Source: Paenibacillus sp. PK3_47 (GTDB lineage: Bacteria; Bacillota; Bacilli; Paenibacillales; Paenibacillaceae). From it: DNA of 64,000 nt. The notes under the pieces are model-generated. The model made no database searches and was not told where the DNA came from. It saw only the letters and a list, made by a program, of their open reading frames with translations. Shown in pieces: positions 16,967-26,400 of this stretch. The position numbers were made by a program, and so were the translations under genes. The first letter of the stretch is position 1; every line of letters begins with the position of its first letter. The stretch lies in contig NZ_CP026029.1 of assembly GCF_023520895.1 (NCBI RefSeq), forward strand, positions 5,890,001 to 5,954,000, written 5' to 3'.

Positions 16967-18880
16967 ATGGAGATCAAAGCAACACTGCCGGATGGAACTG
17001 TTAGGAGGTATGCGCAGGGCACCACGATTGCACAGATCGCAGAGTCGATCAGCCCGAGTCTCAGAAAAAATGCAGCAGCAGGAAAACTGGATGGCAGACT
17101 TATTGATTTGCATCAACCGGTTAAGCAGGACAGCCTCGTCGAGATCATTATGCTGGACAGTGAAGAGGGACAGAACATTCACCGGCACAGCACAGCGCAT
17201 CTTATGGCCCAGGCCATCAAACGGATATACGGAGAAAAGAAGGTTAAGCTGGGAATCGGTCCGGTGATTGAAGACGGATTTTATTACGATATAGATATTG
17301 AAAAGCCGCTGTCTACAGAAGATCTCGCTGCCATTGAGCAGGAGATGAACAGAATTGTCCGGGAAAATCTGCCGGTCGTACGCCGGGTGGTAACCCGGGA
17401 AGAGGCATTGGACATTTTCTCGGCGTTTGAAGAACCGCTTAAGCTGGAGCTGATCCATGATCTTCCAGCCGATGCCGAGATCAGCATTTACGATCAGGGA
17501 GAATTCTCTGACCTGTGCCGGGGGCCGCATCTGGCATCAACCGGGGGAATCAAAGCTTTCAAGCTGCTTAATGTAGCAGGTGCGTACTGGCGGGGCAACT
17601 CGGACAACAAGATGCTGCAGCGGATTTACGGCACAGCTTTTATCAAAAAAGCACAGCTGGATGAGCACCTCTACATGCTGGAGGAAGCGAAAAAACGCGA
17701 TCACCGCAAGCTGGGCAAGGAACTGGGACTGTTCATGTTCTCTGAGGAAGCGCCGGGAATGCCGTTTTATCTGCCGAAGGGCATGATTATCCGAACAGAG
17801 CTTGAGGATTTTGCCCGGGGGCTGCAGCGGGAGCGGGATTACGACGAGGTGCGTTCACCGCTGATGATGAATAACCGTCTCTGGGAGCAGTCCGGGCATT
17901 ATAATCATTATAAGGACAATATGTATTTTACTCACGTCGATGATGCCAAGTTTGCGCTGAAGCCGATGAACTGCCCGGGTCATATGCTGGTCTACAAGAA
18001 CAGTCTGCACTCCTACAGGGAGCTGCCGATCCGGATTGCCGAATTTGGCCAGGTACACCGCCATGAATTCTCGGGGGCATTGGGCGGGATGATGCGTGTC
18101 CGTACGTTCTGCCAGGATGACGCCCATCTGTTTGTCCTTCCGGAGCAGATTGAAGCGGAAATCGGAAAGGTGCTTGAGCTAATCGACCATATTTATAAGG
18201 TGTTCGGTTTCGAATACAAGATCGAGCTGTCTACACGGCCTGAGGATTATATGGGTTCGGATGAACTGTGGGATCAGGCGGAGTCTTCCCTGCAGCAGGT
18301 GCTGGAGAAACGCGGCATCAAGTATCGGGTAAATGAGGGTGATGGCGCTTTTTACGGGCCGAAGATTGATTTTCACATTATGGATGCGTTAAAAAGAAGC
18401 TGGCAGTGCGGAACCATCCAGCTGGACTTCCAGATGCCGGAGAAATTTGATCTGACTTATGTCGCCGAAGACGGCAACAAGCAGCGGCCCGTCGTCATCC
18501 ACCGTGCAGTTTATGGCTCGATTGACCGGTTCATGGGCATTATTACGGAGCATTTCAGCGGTGCTTTTCCGGTATGGCTGTCTCCGGTGCAGGCGAAGCT
18601 GCTGCCAGTGTCCGAGAATTATGTGGAGTATGGGCTGGAAGTGAAACGGGCGCTGGAGAAAGCCGGCATCCGGGTAGAACTGGACTCCCGAAATGAAAAG
18701 CTGGGGCTCAAGATTCGTGAAGCACAGCTGCAAAAAGTGCCTTATATGCTTGTGCTCGGCGAACAGGAGAAGAATTCTTCCAGTGTGTCGGTCCGCAGAC
18801 GTTCCGGAAGCGAGCAGCTGCCGGCAAGCATTGAAGAGATTGTTTCCCAGATCCGCAGTGATATTGAGGCCAGAGTATAA
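16967..18880 (+). CDS. thrS: Threonyl-tRNA synthetase
   Basis: A 637-residue class II synthetase that charges tRNA-Thr. Domains in order: N-terminal TGS (about 1-60), the editing domain with HRHSTAHLMAQAI (HxxxH) and CRGPHLASTG, the catalytic core with motif 2 RIAEFGQVHRHEFSGAL and the Zn-site histidine/cysteine in MNCPGH, and a C-terminal anticodon-binding domain from SPVQAKLLPVS. The ATG at 16967 is chosen because GGAGG ends 8 nt upstream; the ATG at 16952 overlaps that site. Expression is governed by the T-box leader immediately upstream. A terminator follows. Confidence 0.98.
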   Translation: MEIKATLPDGTVRRYAQGTTIAQIAESISPSLRKNAAAGKLDGRLIDLHQPVKQDSLVEIIMLDSEEGQNIHRHSTAHLMAQAIKRIYGEKKVKLGIGPVIEDGFYYDIDIEKPLSTEDLAAIEQEMNRIVRENLPVVRRVVTREEALDIFSAFEEPLKLELIHDLPADAEISIYDQGEFSDLCRGPHLASTGGIKAFKLLNVAGAYWRGNSDNKMLQRIYGTAFIKKAQLDEHLYMLEEAKKRDHRKLGKELGLFMFSEEAPGMPFYLPKGMIIRTELEDFARGLQRERDYDEVRSPLMMNNRLWEQSGHYNHYKDNMYFTHVDDAKFALKPMNCPGHMLVYKNSLHSYRELPIRIAEFGQVHRHEFSGALGGMMRVRTFCQDDAHLFVLPEQIEAEIGKVLELIDHIYKVFGFEYKIELSTRPEDYMGSDELWDQAESSLQQVLEKRGIKYRVNEGDGAFYGPKIDFHIMDALKRSWQCGTIQLDFQMPEKFDLTYVAEDGNKQRPVVIHRAVYGSIDRFMGIITEHFSGAFPVWLSPVQAKLLPVSENYVEYGLEVKRALEKAGIRVELDSRNEKLGLKIREAQLQKVPYMLVLGEQEKNSSSVSVRRRSGSEQLPASIEEIVSQIRSDIEARV

Positions 18881-18913
18881 ATTTTTGCTTCATTAAAATG
18901 TGTACCAGACAAC

Positions 18914-18949
18914 AGGACTGCTCCGTTTACATAAATGGGGCAGTCTTTT
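18914..18949 (+). terminator. Terminator after thrS
   Basis: GGACTGCTCC pairs with GGGGCAGTC across a 12-nt loop, followed by TTTTG. It begins the 480-bp gap to the next gene. Confidence 0.88.
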
Positions 18950-19087
18950 GATATTATAATGCAGACAATAAGAGAGGGAGTCATTTATAATCGAATAGAT
19001 TCAACTTGAAACCAACATATATTCTGAAATCCTTCGCCAGAGACTGATAGCGAGGAAGCAAATGTGGAGCGTATAGCAGTGTACTGG

Positions 19088-19277
19088 TTAGTTGCATTTC
19101 CTGCAGTTAAAAGACTGCAAAAAAACGGATTTGCCGGTTTAACTGTATTCTTTACATCTATAAAATGAGGAAAGCCGCTTATTGTGAAGTAAAAGGATTT
19201 TTAACTGCAGGAAATACAATTAAAACCCTCTCAGAGCAAAAACGGGCTGTTTTAGTTGCATGAAATACAGTTATAGT
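19088..19277. repeat. Dispersed intergenic repeat B, copy 1
   Basis: This part of the 18881-19363 gap carries several variants of TTTTAGTTGCATGAAATACAG and its reverse complement (for example TTTAACTGCAGGAAATAC). It matches in order and spacing the gap at 60303-60485: TGCAGTTAAAA, then TTTAACTG with CTTTACA, a GAGCAAA/GAGGAAA stretch with CCGCTT, and the final TTAGTTG...CAGTTA. No coding potential is evident. The rest of the gap (18950-19087, 19278-19350) shows nothing recognisable. Confidence 0.6.
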
Positions 19278-19363
19278 CGTAGCCGTAGCCGCAGAATCGC
19301 AACCAGAGTTAGAAAAGTAAATGTCCAGCTGAAAGAATCGTCGATAACAGGGAGGCAACTTAC

Positions 19364-19960
19364 GTGATTATGAATGACACCAGAGAGCTTGAAGGCAAGC
19401 TGATTAAGCTGGTACCTATGGAAGCGGAACATAAAGCTGAATTGATTGAAGTGCTTGGCAACCCGCATATCTGGGAGTTTACCTGGAGAAAAATCACTTC
19501 ACGCGAGCAAGTAGCTCAGCTGATTGATACAGCCCTTGGCAATATGCAAAAAGGCGGTGAACTTCCTTACGTGATGATCGATAAAGCCTCAGGCCGGATT
19601 GCCGGAACTTCAAGGATTATGCACCTGGACCTGACTCACCGCAACGCTGAGATCGGCTGCACCTGGATTTCCCCTGAATTCTGGCGCACGGCGGTGAATA
19701 CCGAGTCGAAGTCGCTCCTGCTGCATCACTGTTTTGAAGAGCTGGGCCTGATCCGGGTGAATTTCACAGTGGTCGGTGACAATTTCAGATCCCAGAAAGC
19801 CGTCGAGCGTATTGGTGCGGTAAAAGAAGGCGTGCTGCGCAAACACAGAATTACATCCGGGGGAGACGTTGTAAATAATGTGCTCTACAGCATCATAGAC
19901 GATGAGTGGCCTGCGGTAAAAGCCAATCTGAATTATTTGCTGAATGTTAAATATTCATAG
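19364..19960 (+). CDS. GNAT-family N-acetyltransferase (RimJ/RimL-like)
   Basis: A 198-residue acetyltransferase of the RimJ/RimL group. It opens with LEGKLIKLVPMEAEHKAELIEVL, has the central strand IAGTSRIMHLDLTHRNAEIG and WISPEFWRTAVNTESKSLLL in place of the usual acetyl-CoA loop, and ends with RVNFTVVGDNFRSQKAVERIGA. The start is GTG at 19364, 8 nt after GGAGG; the ATG six bases later is too far from that site. The acceptor (protein N-terminus, amino acid or antibiotic) is unknown. It lies immediately upstream of the Wadjet operon but is separated by a promoter and a hairpin. Confidence 0.88.
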   Translation: MIMNDTRELEGKLIKLVPMEAEHKAELIEVLGNPHIWEFTWRKITSREQVAQLIDTALGNMQKGGELPYVMIDKASGRIAGTSRIMHLDLTHRNAEIGCTWISPEFWRTAVNTESKSLLLHHCFEELGLIRVNFTVVGDNFRSQKAVERIGAVKEGVLRKHRITSGGDVVNNVLYSIIDDEWPAVKANLNYLLNVKYS

Positions 19961-19980
19961 AACTATTTTGTGTAAATTGA

Positions 19981-20076
19981 TATAATAGAAACATACATTC
20001 GCCTTTTGGATGGCGTTTCAGCGAGTATAGCCCATATTTCTCCCTTACCGGGGGGATATGGGTTTATCTTATTTTG
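19981..20076 (+). promoter_or_regulatory. Putative -10 element and leader hairpin (possible attenuator) of the Wadjet operon
   Basis: TATAAT at 19981-19986 could serve as a -10, though no good -35 is visible. The following leader of about 90 nt has a small hairpin (CGCC...GGCG, 20000-20014) and a larger one at 20031-20062 pairing CCCATAT/ATATGGG and CCC/GGG. It is followed by the T-rich stretch TTTATCTTATTTTG. The second hairpin could end transcription of the upstream GNAT gene, or act as an attenuator in the operon leader. Ribosome binding site AGGGTGAT precedes jetD. Confidence 0.45.
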
Positions 20077-20088
20077 TAGGGTGATCTG

Positions 20089-21162
20089 ATGATTGAAACA
20101 ATCAAGCTGGTTTTAGAGCGCAAATATGGTGCTATCCGCAAATCCAGACACAAAGTTTCTCTTGTATGGCTAGAGAAGGAGGTCGAATCTGGCTTCGAAT
20201 ATCGTTCGGATTACGTCGAAATGGCAGGCGGGTTTACTAGGTTTGCAACAGGAATAGATAAGCTTCTTGACGAAGGATACTTAGTGCCTCTTTCAAAGGT
20301 GAAGAAATATAAAACTTCGTATCTAGACGAGACATACTGGCTTTCAGAGACGTCAACAAAAGATTCCGGCTGGAGTGAGGCAGCTATGCTGCGCCTGCTT
20401 GATTTGAACGTATTAAATCTCAGTTATTACAGAAATCATCCGGAAGAACAGACTGCAGAAGTATGGACATACATAGAGCGGATTTATGATTTTTTACGTA
20501 CGGTTGAGGAGAGGGAGTATGTGACTAGAGAAGAACGCTCCTTAGAACTGTTTGATCGGGAAAAATGGCTCTCTGAGCCGGAAGGTATTCAGTTTCTTTC
20601 GAGGCTTGGCCTTACACTGCAATCTATTAAAGCGCTGGTTGTACGCGAACTTTTTGAATGTCATCTTCAATCAATGAAGCCGATCCGGCGGGTTTTAATC
20701 TCAGAGAACCATTCATTTTTTGATTCGGCTAAAAGATTGATGCAAAAAGGCAAACCGGTCTGCGGAATGGAGCCCGAGATGCTGATTTACGGTGAAGGCT
20801 GGAAGATCATCAGCAGCCTGCAGTATCTGAATGAATTCAATATTGAGAAGGACGAAGCCATTGTATATTACGTTGGTGACATGGATAAAGCGGGCTGGGA
20901 TATTTATGGTAAGCTGAAACTAACTTATCCTGAATGGAATATAAAGCTTGCTCTAAATATTTATAGAAAAATGTTAGAAGCTGCACGTCAGACCTATGAT
21001 TATGAAAAAAACCAGTCCTGTCACCCGCAACATTTGGATATTGTCAGGGAAGAGGCTGCAGGTGACCCCGATCTGAATGTTTCTATAGAAAGGCTTCTGA
21101 AAGATAACAAACGTATTCCACAGGAAGTACTAAATTACGAAGTGATGGTGAGGTTGGCTTAG
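20089..21162 (+). CDS. jetD: Wadjet defence protein JetD (Toprim-like nuclease subunit)
   Basis: A 357-residue protein with a C-terminal DUF2220/Toprim-like fold. The expected acidic residues are seen: Glu in RRVLISENHSFFDS and the DxD pair in YYVGDMDKAGWDIYGKL. In Wadjet systems JetD cleaves DNA after the SMC-like JetABC complex has sized a small circular molecule. The N-terminal half is helical and probably a winged-helix/arm region. It is first in the operon, with jetA only 3 bp downstream. Its base composition is clearly lower in GC (about 33-45% in sampled lines) than jetA-jetC (about 57%), suggesting a separate history. Alternative: another Toprim-fold Spo11/TopoVI-A-like protein, but the neighbours settle it. 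Confidence 0.88.
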   Translation: MIETIKLVLERKYGAIRKSRHKVSLVWLEKEVESGFEYRSDYVEMAGGFTRFATGIDKLLDEGYLVPLSKVKKYKTSYLDETYWLSETSTKDSGWSEAAMLRLLDLNVLNLSYYRNHPEEQTAEVWTYIERIYDFLRTVEEREYVTREERSLELFDREKWLSEPEGIQFLSRLGLTLQSIKALVVRELFECHLQSMKPIRRVLISENHSFFDSAKRLMQKGKPVCGMEPEMLIYGEGWKIISSLQYLNEFNIEKDEAIVYYVGDMDKAGWDIYGKLKLTYPEWNIKLALNIYRKMLEAARQTYDYEKNQSCHPQHLDIVREEAAGDPDLNVSIERLLKDNKRIPQEVLNYEVMVRLA

Positions 21163-21165
21163 AGC

Positions 21166-22671
21166 ATGAACTGGAGTGATTTTGGAGAACGGAACAAACG
21201 CCTCAATCCGCTATGGAGCCTCGGGGCGGGGATGAATCTGGGCGAACTTCAGCCCTACAAGGAAATGATTGCGCTTAGTGTGCTGCTGCAGGTGTATTAT
21301 CTGGAGCTGGAATCGAACGAGCGGAGAGCGAGGGAAGACCTTGTTGAATTGACCTGGATTTCGCTGGAGCGATTCAATATTGCCAAGTTTGGCACTGCTG
21401 AATCTGTAGAGCGGATGGTGGACGGGCTGCTGTGGAGCGGCAACGGCGGCGATTTTGAAGCTTTTTATTATGATGACGCTGCCCGGCAGATGGCTGTGCA
21501 GAAATACAAATATTTCACGGTGGATGAGGATGCCACGCGCAGCAGCTGGGAAGAGACCGGCAAAACGGTCTACCGGCTCTCCGAATACGCGATGGAGCTC
21601 ATTTTCATGAGCCACGAGATTATTGATGAATTCCAGATCAGCATCAAGCTGCTGGAGATTCAGATGCATATCAAGCATGGACGCGTGACGCGGGCGATGC
21701 AGGATGTGAACGAGCTGATCTCCCGGGTGCGGAAAATGATCCAGCAGCAGCAGGAATACCGCAATGCGCTGCGGCGTAATCCAAAGCATATGTTCAGTGA
21801 GTATGGCACAGCACGGCACGAGCGCCTGGAGGAGATTCATCAGCAGTTCGCGGAAGAACGGAAGCACTTTGATAATATACACCGCTCACTGGCCCGGCTT
21901 GCCAACGATGAGAAGGATGTCATCGACTTTAATGAGCTGCGGCAGCTGTCCGAACGGGTGGAACTGTCCCGCAGAGTGCATGATGAGCTGGCCGGCGTGG
22001 TCTTGAGCATTTTTGAGACGGAAACGAATCTGCGGCTAAATTACCCGGAGCTGTTCTGGGGAGCAGCGGGATTCAATTTCCGGACAAATGTGTGGGAGGA
22101 ATGGGTGAAAGCCGAAGGACTGCCTGACGGGGACAGTCTGGAGACGTTAGTCAGCGGATTGTTCACGCCGAACCAGGACTTCATCTACCCGCTGGCCTGG
22201 GCCTGGGAGGAACAGGATGTGGGCTTTTTGCCGGAGGAATACCTGGATGAACCCGAAGAAGCCATGGGGGAGGAACCTGCAGTTTATATACCCAAATCCA
22301 TTCCCTGGCCGGAAGTGAAGTCGCTTTGGTATCCTGTGTTCGCAGAGCTTGCAGTTCAGGGGACTTTTACCTTTGCAGCAGAGAGCTTTTCGGAGGAGGA
22401 GCAGAAGCGTTGGGCAGAGACGCCGGATGCGGTGGACCTGTGGATTCAGTTTTTTCATGCTGATATCATCGTGCAGGAGCATGCAGCAGATGCGGACAGC
22501 GGAGCTGACGAACCCCAAAAGCTGATCCGGCAGCTGATGGCGGATTATCCCGGTCTTGAGAGCCTGCGCGGCAAACGGCTGCGGACTTCGATCCGGAAGA
22601 TCCCAACCGTCAGCGTAAGCTGGCCCGGTCTGGAAATGAGCCCGTATACCATTACTATAGTAGAGAATTGA
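21166..22671 (+). CDS. jetA: Wadjet defence protein JetA (kleisin-like, MukF/MksF analogue)
   Basis: A 501-residue mostly helical protein. The N-terminal region (about residues 25-150; YKEMIALSVLLQVYYLELE) looks like a winged-helix domain, the middle is coiled-coil (about 155-280; HGRVTRAMQDVNELISRVRK, then ERLEEIHQQFAEERKHFDNI), and the C-terminal third (WPEVKSLWYPVFAELAVQG) is likely the JetC-binding part. In Wadjet complexes JetA is the kleisin that bridges the SMC-like heads. It resembles the type II branch (DUF5716-like) rather than the DUF3375 type I branch; that subtype is inferred from memory of the families. Third-base-coupled spacing to jetD and 12 bp to jetB support one operon. Confidence 0.82.
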   Translation: MNWSDFGERNKRLNPLWSLGAGMNLGELQPYKEMIALSVLLQVYYLELESNERRAREDLVELTWISLERFNIAKFGTAESVERMVDGLLWSGNGGDFEAFYYDDAARQMAVQKYKYFTVDEDATRSSWEETGKTVYRLSEYAMELIFMSHEIIDEFQISIKLLEIQMHIKHGRVTRAMQDVNELISRVRKMIQQQQEYRNALRRNPKHMFSEYGTARHERLEEIHQQFAEERKHFDNIHRSLARLANDEKDVIDFNELRQLSERVELSRRVHDELAGVVLSIFETETNLRLNYPELFWGAAGFNFRTNVWEEWVKAEGLPDGDSLETLVSGLFTPNQDFIYPLAWAWEEQDVGFLPEEYLDEPEEAMGEEPAVYIPKSIPWPEVKSLWYPVFAELAVQGTFTFAAESFSEEEQKRWAETPDAVDLWIQFFHADIIVQEHAADADSGADEPQKLIRQLMADYPGLESLRGKRLRTSIRKIPTVSVSWPGLEMSPYTITIVEN

Positions 22672-22683
22672 GAGGATAGAAGC

Positions 22684-23442
22684 ATGAGCTACTCGTTAGA
22701 ACAACTGCAGCAGGCATCGCGGCTGTTTTTTGACCTGCTCCGCAGAAAAGTGATTTCGCTCGACGACCCGGCTGCTGCAGAATGCCTGCAGGACACTGGA
22801 GCGTATGACGCCCTTCAGTATCTGGCTAAAGAAGGGGGCTGCCGGATTATGAACTCCGGTCACCGTCTGCACCTGCTGGTTAATCCGCTCGGTTCCGGAT
22901 TTGCCACGAACTTCACCCAGCTGCGGAACAAATACTCGCGGATTGAACGCAAGACCCATTTACATATTATCAATGTCATTATTCTTGTATTTCTGGCCGA
23001 AATGGATCAGGATGAGCAGCACTTCAAGCCGGGCCAGGACAGCATGTCTTATCTGCAGATTGCAGATCAGGTGTCTTCGCTCTTTCAGGCCTGGATTGAA
23101 ATGGATGAAGAAGGTGCCTTCAGCAAGCAATGGCGGCTGGATGTTCAGGCCATGCATAAAGTGTGGGCAAGTCTGTACATGCAGACCAAAAGCCAGGAAG
23201 AAGGCGACTCCCTGTCCCGGGGTTCGGGCTCACGGATCGGCTTGATTCATGAAGGCATGAAGCTGCTTGAGGAAGAACATCTCGTGTTCATTTCCGAGAA
23301 CGAGAAACGTATTTTTCCGAGAGAAGAATTATATGAACGGATGCGGTACCTGTACCATGATGTTGACCGGTATAAGGAGCTAAGGGCATTAATTGGCCGC
23401 ACCTTGAGTGATAAGGAGGGAGAAGCTCATGCCGCGCATTGA
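22684..23442 (+). CDS. jetB: Wadjet defence protein JetB (MukE/MksE-like, DUF6063-type)
   Basis: A 252-residue protein of the KITE type that pairs with the kleisin JetA. The N-terminal half (LEQLQQASRLFFDLLRRKVIS to GCRIMNSGHRLHLLVNPLGS) and the C-terminal part (GMKLLEEEHLVFISENEKRIFPREELYERM) look like two winged-helix modules, as in MksE. The gene follows jetA by 12 bp, has GAGAGGA before its ATG and overlaps jetC by 14 bp, so translation is coupled. Assignment rests on position and general fold pattern more than on a sharp motif. Confidence 0.8.
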   Translation: MSYSLEQLQQASRLFFDLLRRKVISLDDPAAAECLQDTGAYDALQYLAKEGGCRIMNSGHRLHLLVNPLGSGFATNFTQLRNKYSRIERKTHLHIINVIILVFLAEMDQDEQHFKPGQDSMSYLQIADQVSSLFQAWIEMDEEGAFSKQWRLDVQAMHKVWASLYMQTKSQEEGDSLSRGSGSRIGLIHEGMKLLEEEHLVFISENEKRIFPREELYERMRYLYHDVDRYKELRALIGRTLSDKEGEAHAAH

Positions 23443-26400
23443 ACGGATCCGGATTACCGGTCTCAAATATGAGAAAATGCTCAAAAAATACGACGATATG
23501 ATCCTGGATCTCTGCAATGAGGAGGGTCCGGCGAACACGCTGATTACGCTGATGAACGGCGGCGGTAAAGGGGTACTGCTGCAGTCCATTTTCCAGCTGC
23601 TGCTGCCGAAGACGGCCTGGGGCAAAGACAACGAGAATCAGGTAGAGGCATTTTTTCATAACCATAAGAAGCAGCTGAAGCCTTACACCTTCCATGTGGC
23701 TATTGAATGGCGGCTGGACCATCCCGAACGCAATCAATACATGACGACAGGAATTGCTATGACAGCCCAGAGCTCGGCGGATCAGCTCGAAATCAAAGTG
23801 GATTATATGCTGTATACGCTGATGGATTATGAGGAGCATGCGGAGCTGACGCTTTCCACACTCCCGCTGTACAATCATGACGAGGACGGACCGGCCGGGT
23901 TCGAAACCATCCAGCAGTTTGTAAGGGAGCGCCGCAATGAGTTCATCTACTATGGAAGCAGCAGCTCGGATCTGAAGAGATACTACAGCTATCTTGCTGA
24001 ACGGGACATCCACATCGGTGAGTGGCGGAACATGAAGAAGATCAATGGTGAAGAGGGCGGGATTAAAGGTTATTTTCAGAAAAATGATGCCTTCTCCAAC
24101 CAGAATCTGTTCGAAAAGCTTATCATACCGGAGATCGGTGCCAGTTTAAGTGAAGGCCTGCGTGAAGAAGACGGCTCACTGCAAAAAATGTTCGTAGATG
24201 CGGCGACAATCGCCCAGAGGCTGCCGATGCTGGAACAAAGAGAGAAGGCTTTTGCCGAATTCACCGGACTTGCCGCACCGCTGCATGACTTAGTGAAGCA
24301 GGGGACAGAAGCCGACCAGCACCACCGGGAGACAGAGCTGACGGGACGACAGATTTATACGGTTATCCAGGAAGAGCTGAAGCGTGCCGAAGAAGAGCGC
24401 AGCAGGAAAGCGGACGAACTGGTCAAGCTTCATCAGGAAGCACGGGAGCTGCGTTTTGAGCAGGATAATCTGAGGTATCTCCTCAGCAAGGAAGAGCATG
24501 ATTTGAAGCAGGATGAGTTCAAGGCTATCAGCGACAATCAGGGCAGAGCACGGCTGCGGTTGGATGAATCGAAGCTGAGAGAAAAGAGTCTGGAGGTGGC
24601 CCATTACCGGGCCAAACGCAGTCTGCTGCTGCGCGAAATGACACAGTGGCAGAAGGAGATCGAAGTCATTGAAGGCTCGCTGGAAATGAAGGAACGCCAG
24701 GAGGTTATTCAGGGTGCGAAGGCGGAGCTGCGCAATCATTGGGAGATAGTCCGCCGGTTGTGGCAGTCTCAGCTTCAGGAGTACTCGGAACGACAGCGGG
24801 CGGTCACAGCTGAAGAATCCGCACAGCGCAAGGAGAGGGAGAATAACCTGCTGGAGCTGGGCGGACTCGACAGCCGGATTCATGAGCTGACTGCTTCCAT
24901 CCGGCGGTATACCGAAGATACAGGGGTGTTTGCAGCCAGGTACGGGCACGAGGCTGCCGGATTTCCGGCTGCAGCGCTGCAGCGGACGCTGATCGCCGCC
25001 AAAGACATTGCTGCAACCCTGCTGCAATTAAATGACCGGCGCTCTGCGGCAGGGGAGCAAAAACTGAATCTGCATAAATCCCATACGGAGTTTAGCGTTA
25101 AGCTAACAGCGCTGCAGGCCAGGACTGAAGAGGTAAGAGGTCTGCTTGAAAATCAGCGGAACCGGGAGTCGCAGCTGTGGTCACAGCTGGTGGTACTGCT
25201 GGAAATGTATGAAGAGCATCAGGCGTACGGTGCGGCAGGTTTATTTGAAGCCGGGACTGCTGTGCAGGAACGGTTCATCCGCAGAATAGACGAAGCCGAG
25301 CAGCAGGCCAAAAGGCTTAGAAGAGACTATTATCACCAGCTGATGGATGTGGAGCTGCAGCAGGAAGCTTATTGGGTGCCCAATGCGGATATACTGACGG
25401 TGAAGGACAAGCTGGACTCTTTGAAGATCAGTTCCATGACCGGCAGCTCCTATCTGAATGATCTGTCATTTGTGGCACGGGAAGAGGAGCTGGAACGCCA
25501 TCCGCTTCTACCTTATAGTCTTATTGTGACAGCACGGGAAGCAGATAAGCTCAAGCCGGAGCTGCTGAAGGATATCATACTGAAGTCAGCCGTACCTGTA
25601 TTTATCCGTGAATCAATGGCGGCAGCGGCTGAAGAGCCGTTCCTGCTGTTCGCAAACCAAGGTCAGCAGATGGTGCTGCAGCCGGAACAGTTCCAGGAGT
25701 GGAAACGCGGCATTGCAGCGGGACTGCAGGTGAAGGAAGAGGAGCTTCGCGAAGCAGAGGTGTATCTGTCCAGGCTCAAAAAGGTGCAGCAGGACTTTGA
25801 ACATGTCCGCCAAAGCGAGCACAGCCTTACCCTGAATGACAGACTGGACGGGCTTGAACAGCAGCAGCAGTCGCTTGCGCAAAGCATTAGTGAGCTGAAC
25901 GAAGAGATCCGTAAAAATGAAGATGCTGCTGCAGATATCTTAAGAGAGCTTGCGGATTGCGAGACCGAAAAGAAGGAGTTAAATGAACGGGAGCAGGCGC
26001 TGCGGCAGTGGGAAATGCGCACGAAGAAAAATGAGCAGGATTATAAGGACAAGCAAAGTGCCCTGGAGAACAAAAACCTCCTTGTCAAACAAATAGCTGC
26101 TGCGGACCAGCAGCTGGACCTGCTGAAGGCGGAGAGTGACAATATCGGCAAACAGCAGGTCAAATGGATTGGAGATACACGTTACTCCCTTTTCCCGAGA
26201 GTTCAGCACTGGTTTCCGGAAATTTCCTTTCCCGGCGAGCAATCCGCTGCTTCGGCGGAAGAGGACAGCGCAGAAACAGTTGATCATGATGCCCAGAATA
26301 AGCTGCTGGAGCTGCTTAGCACTGTAGAAAGCCTTCAGCAATCCCTGACCCAGAACGAACTGGAAATCCGTACACGGGCAGGGAATATCAAGCGGTCCGG

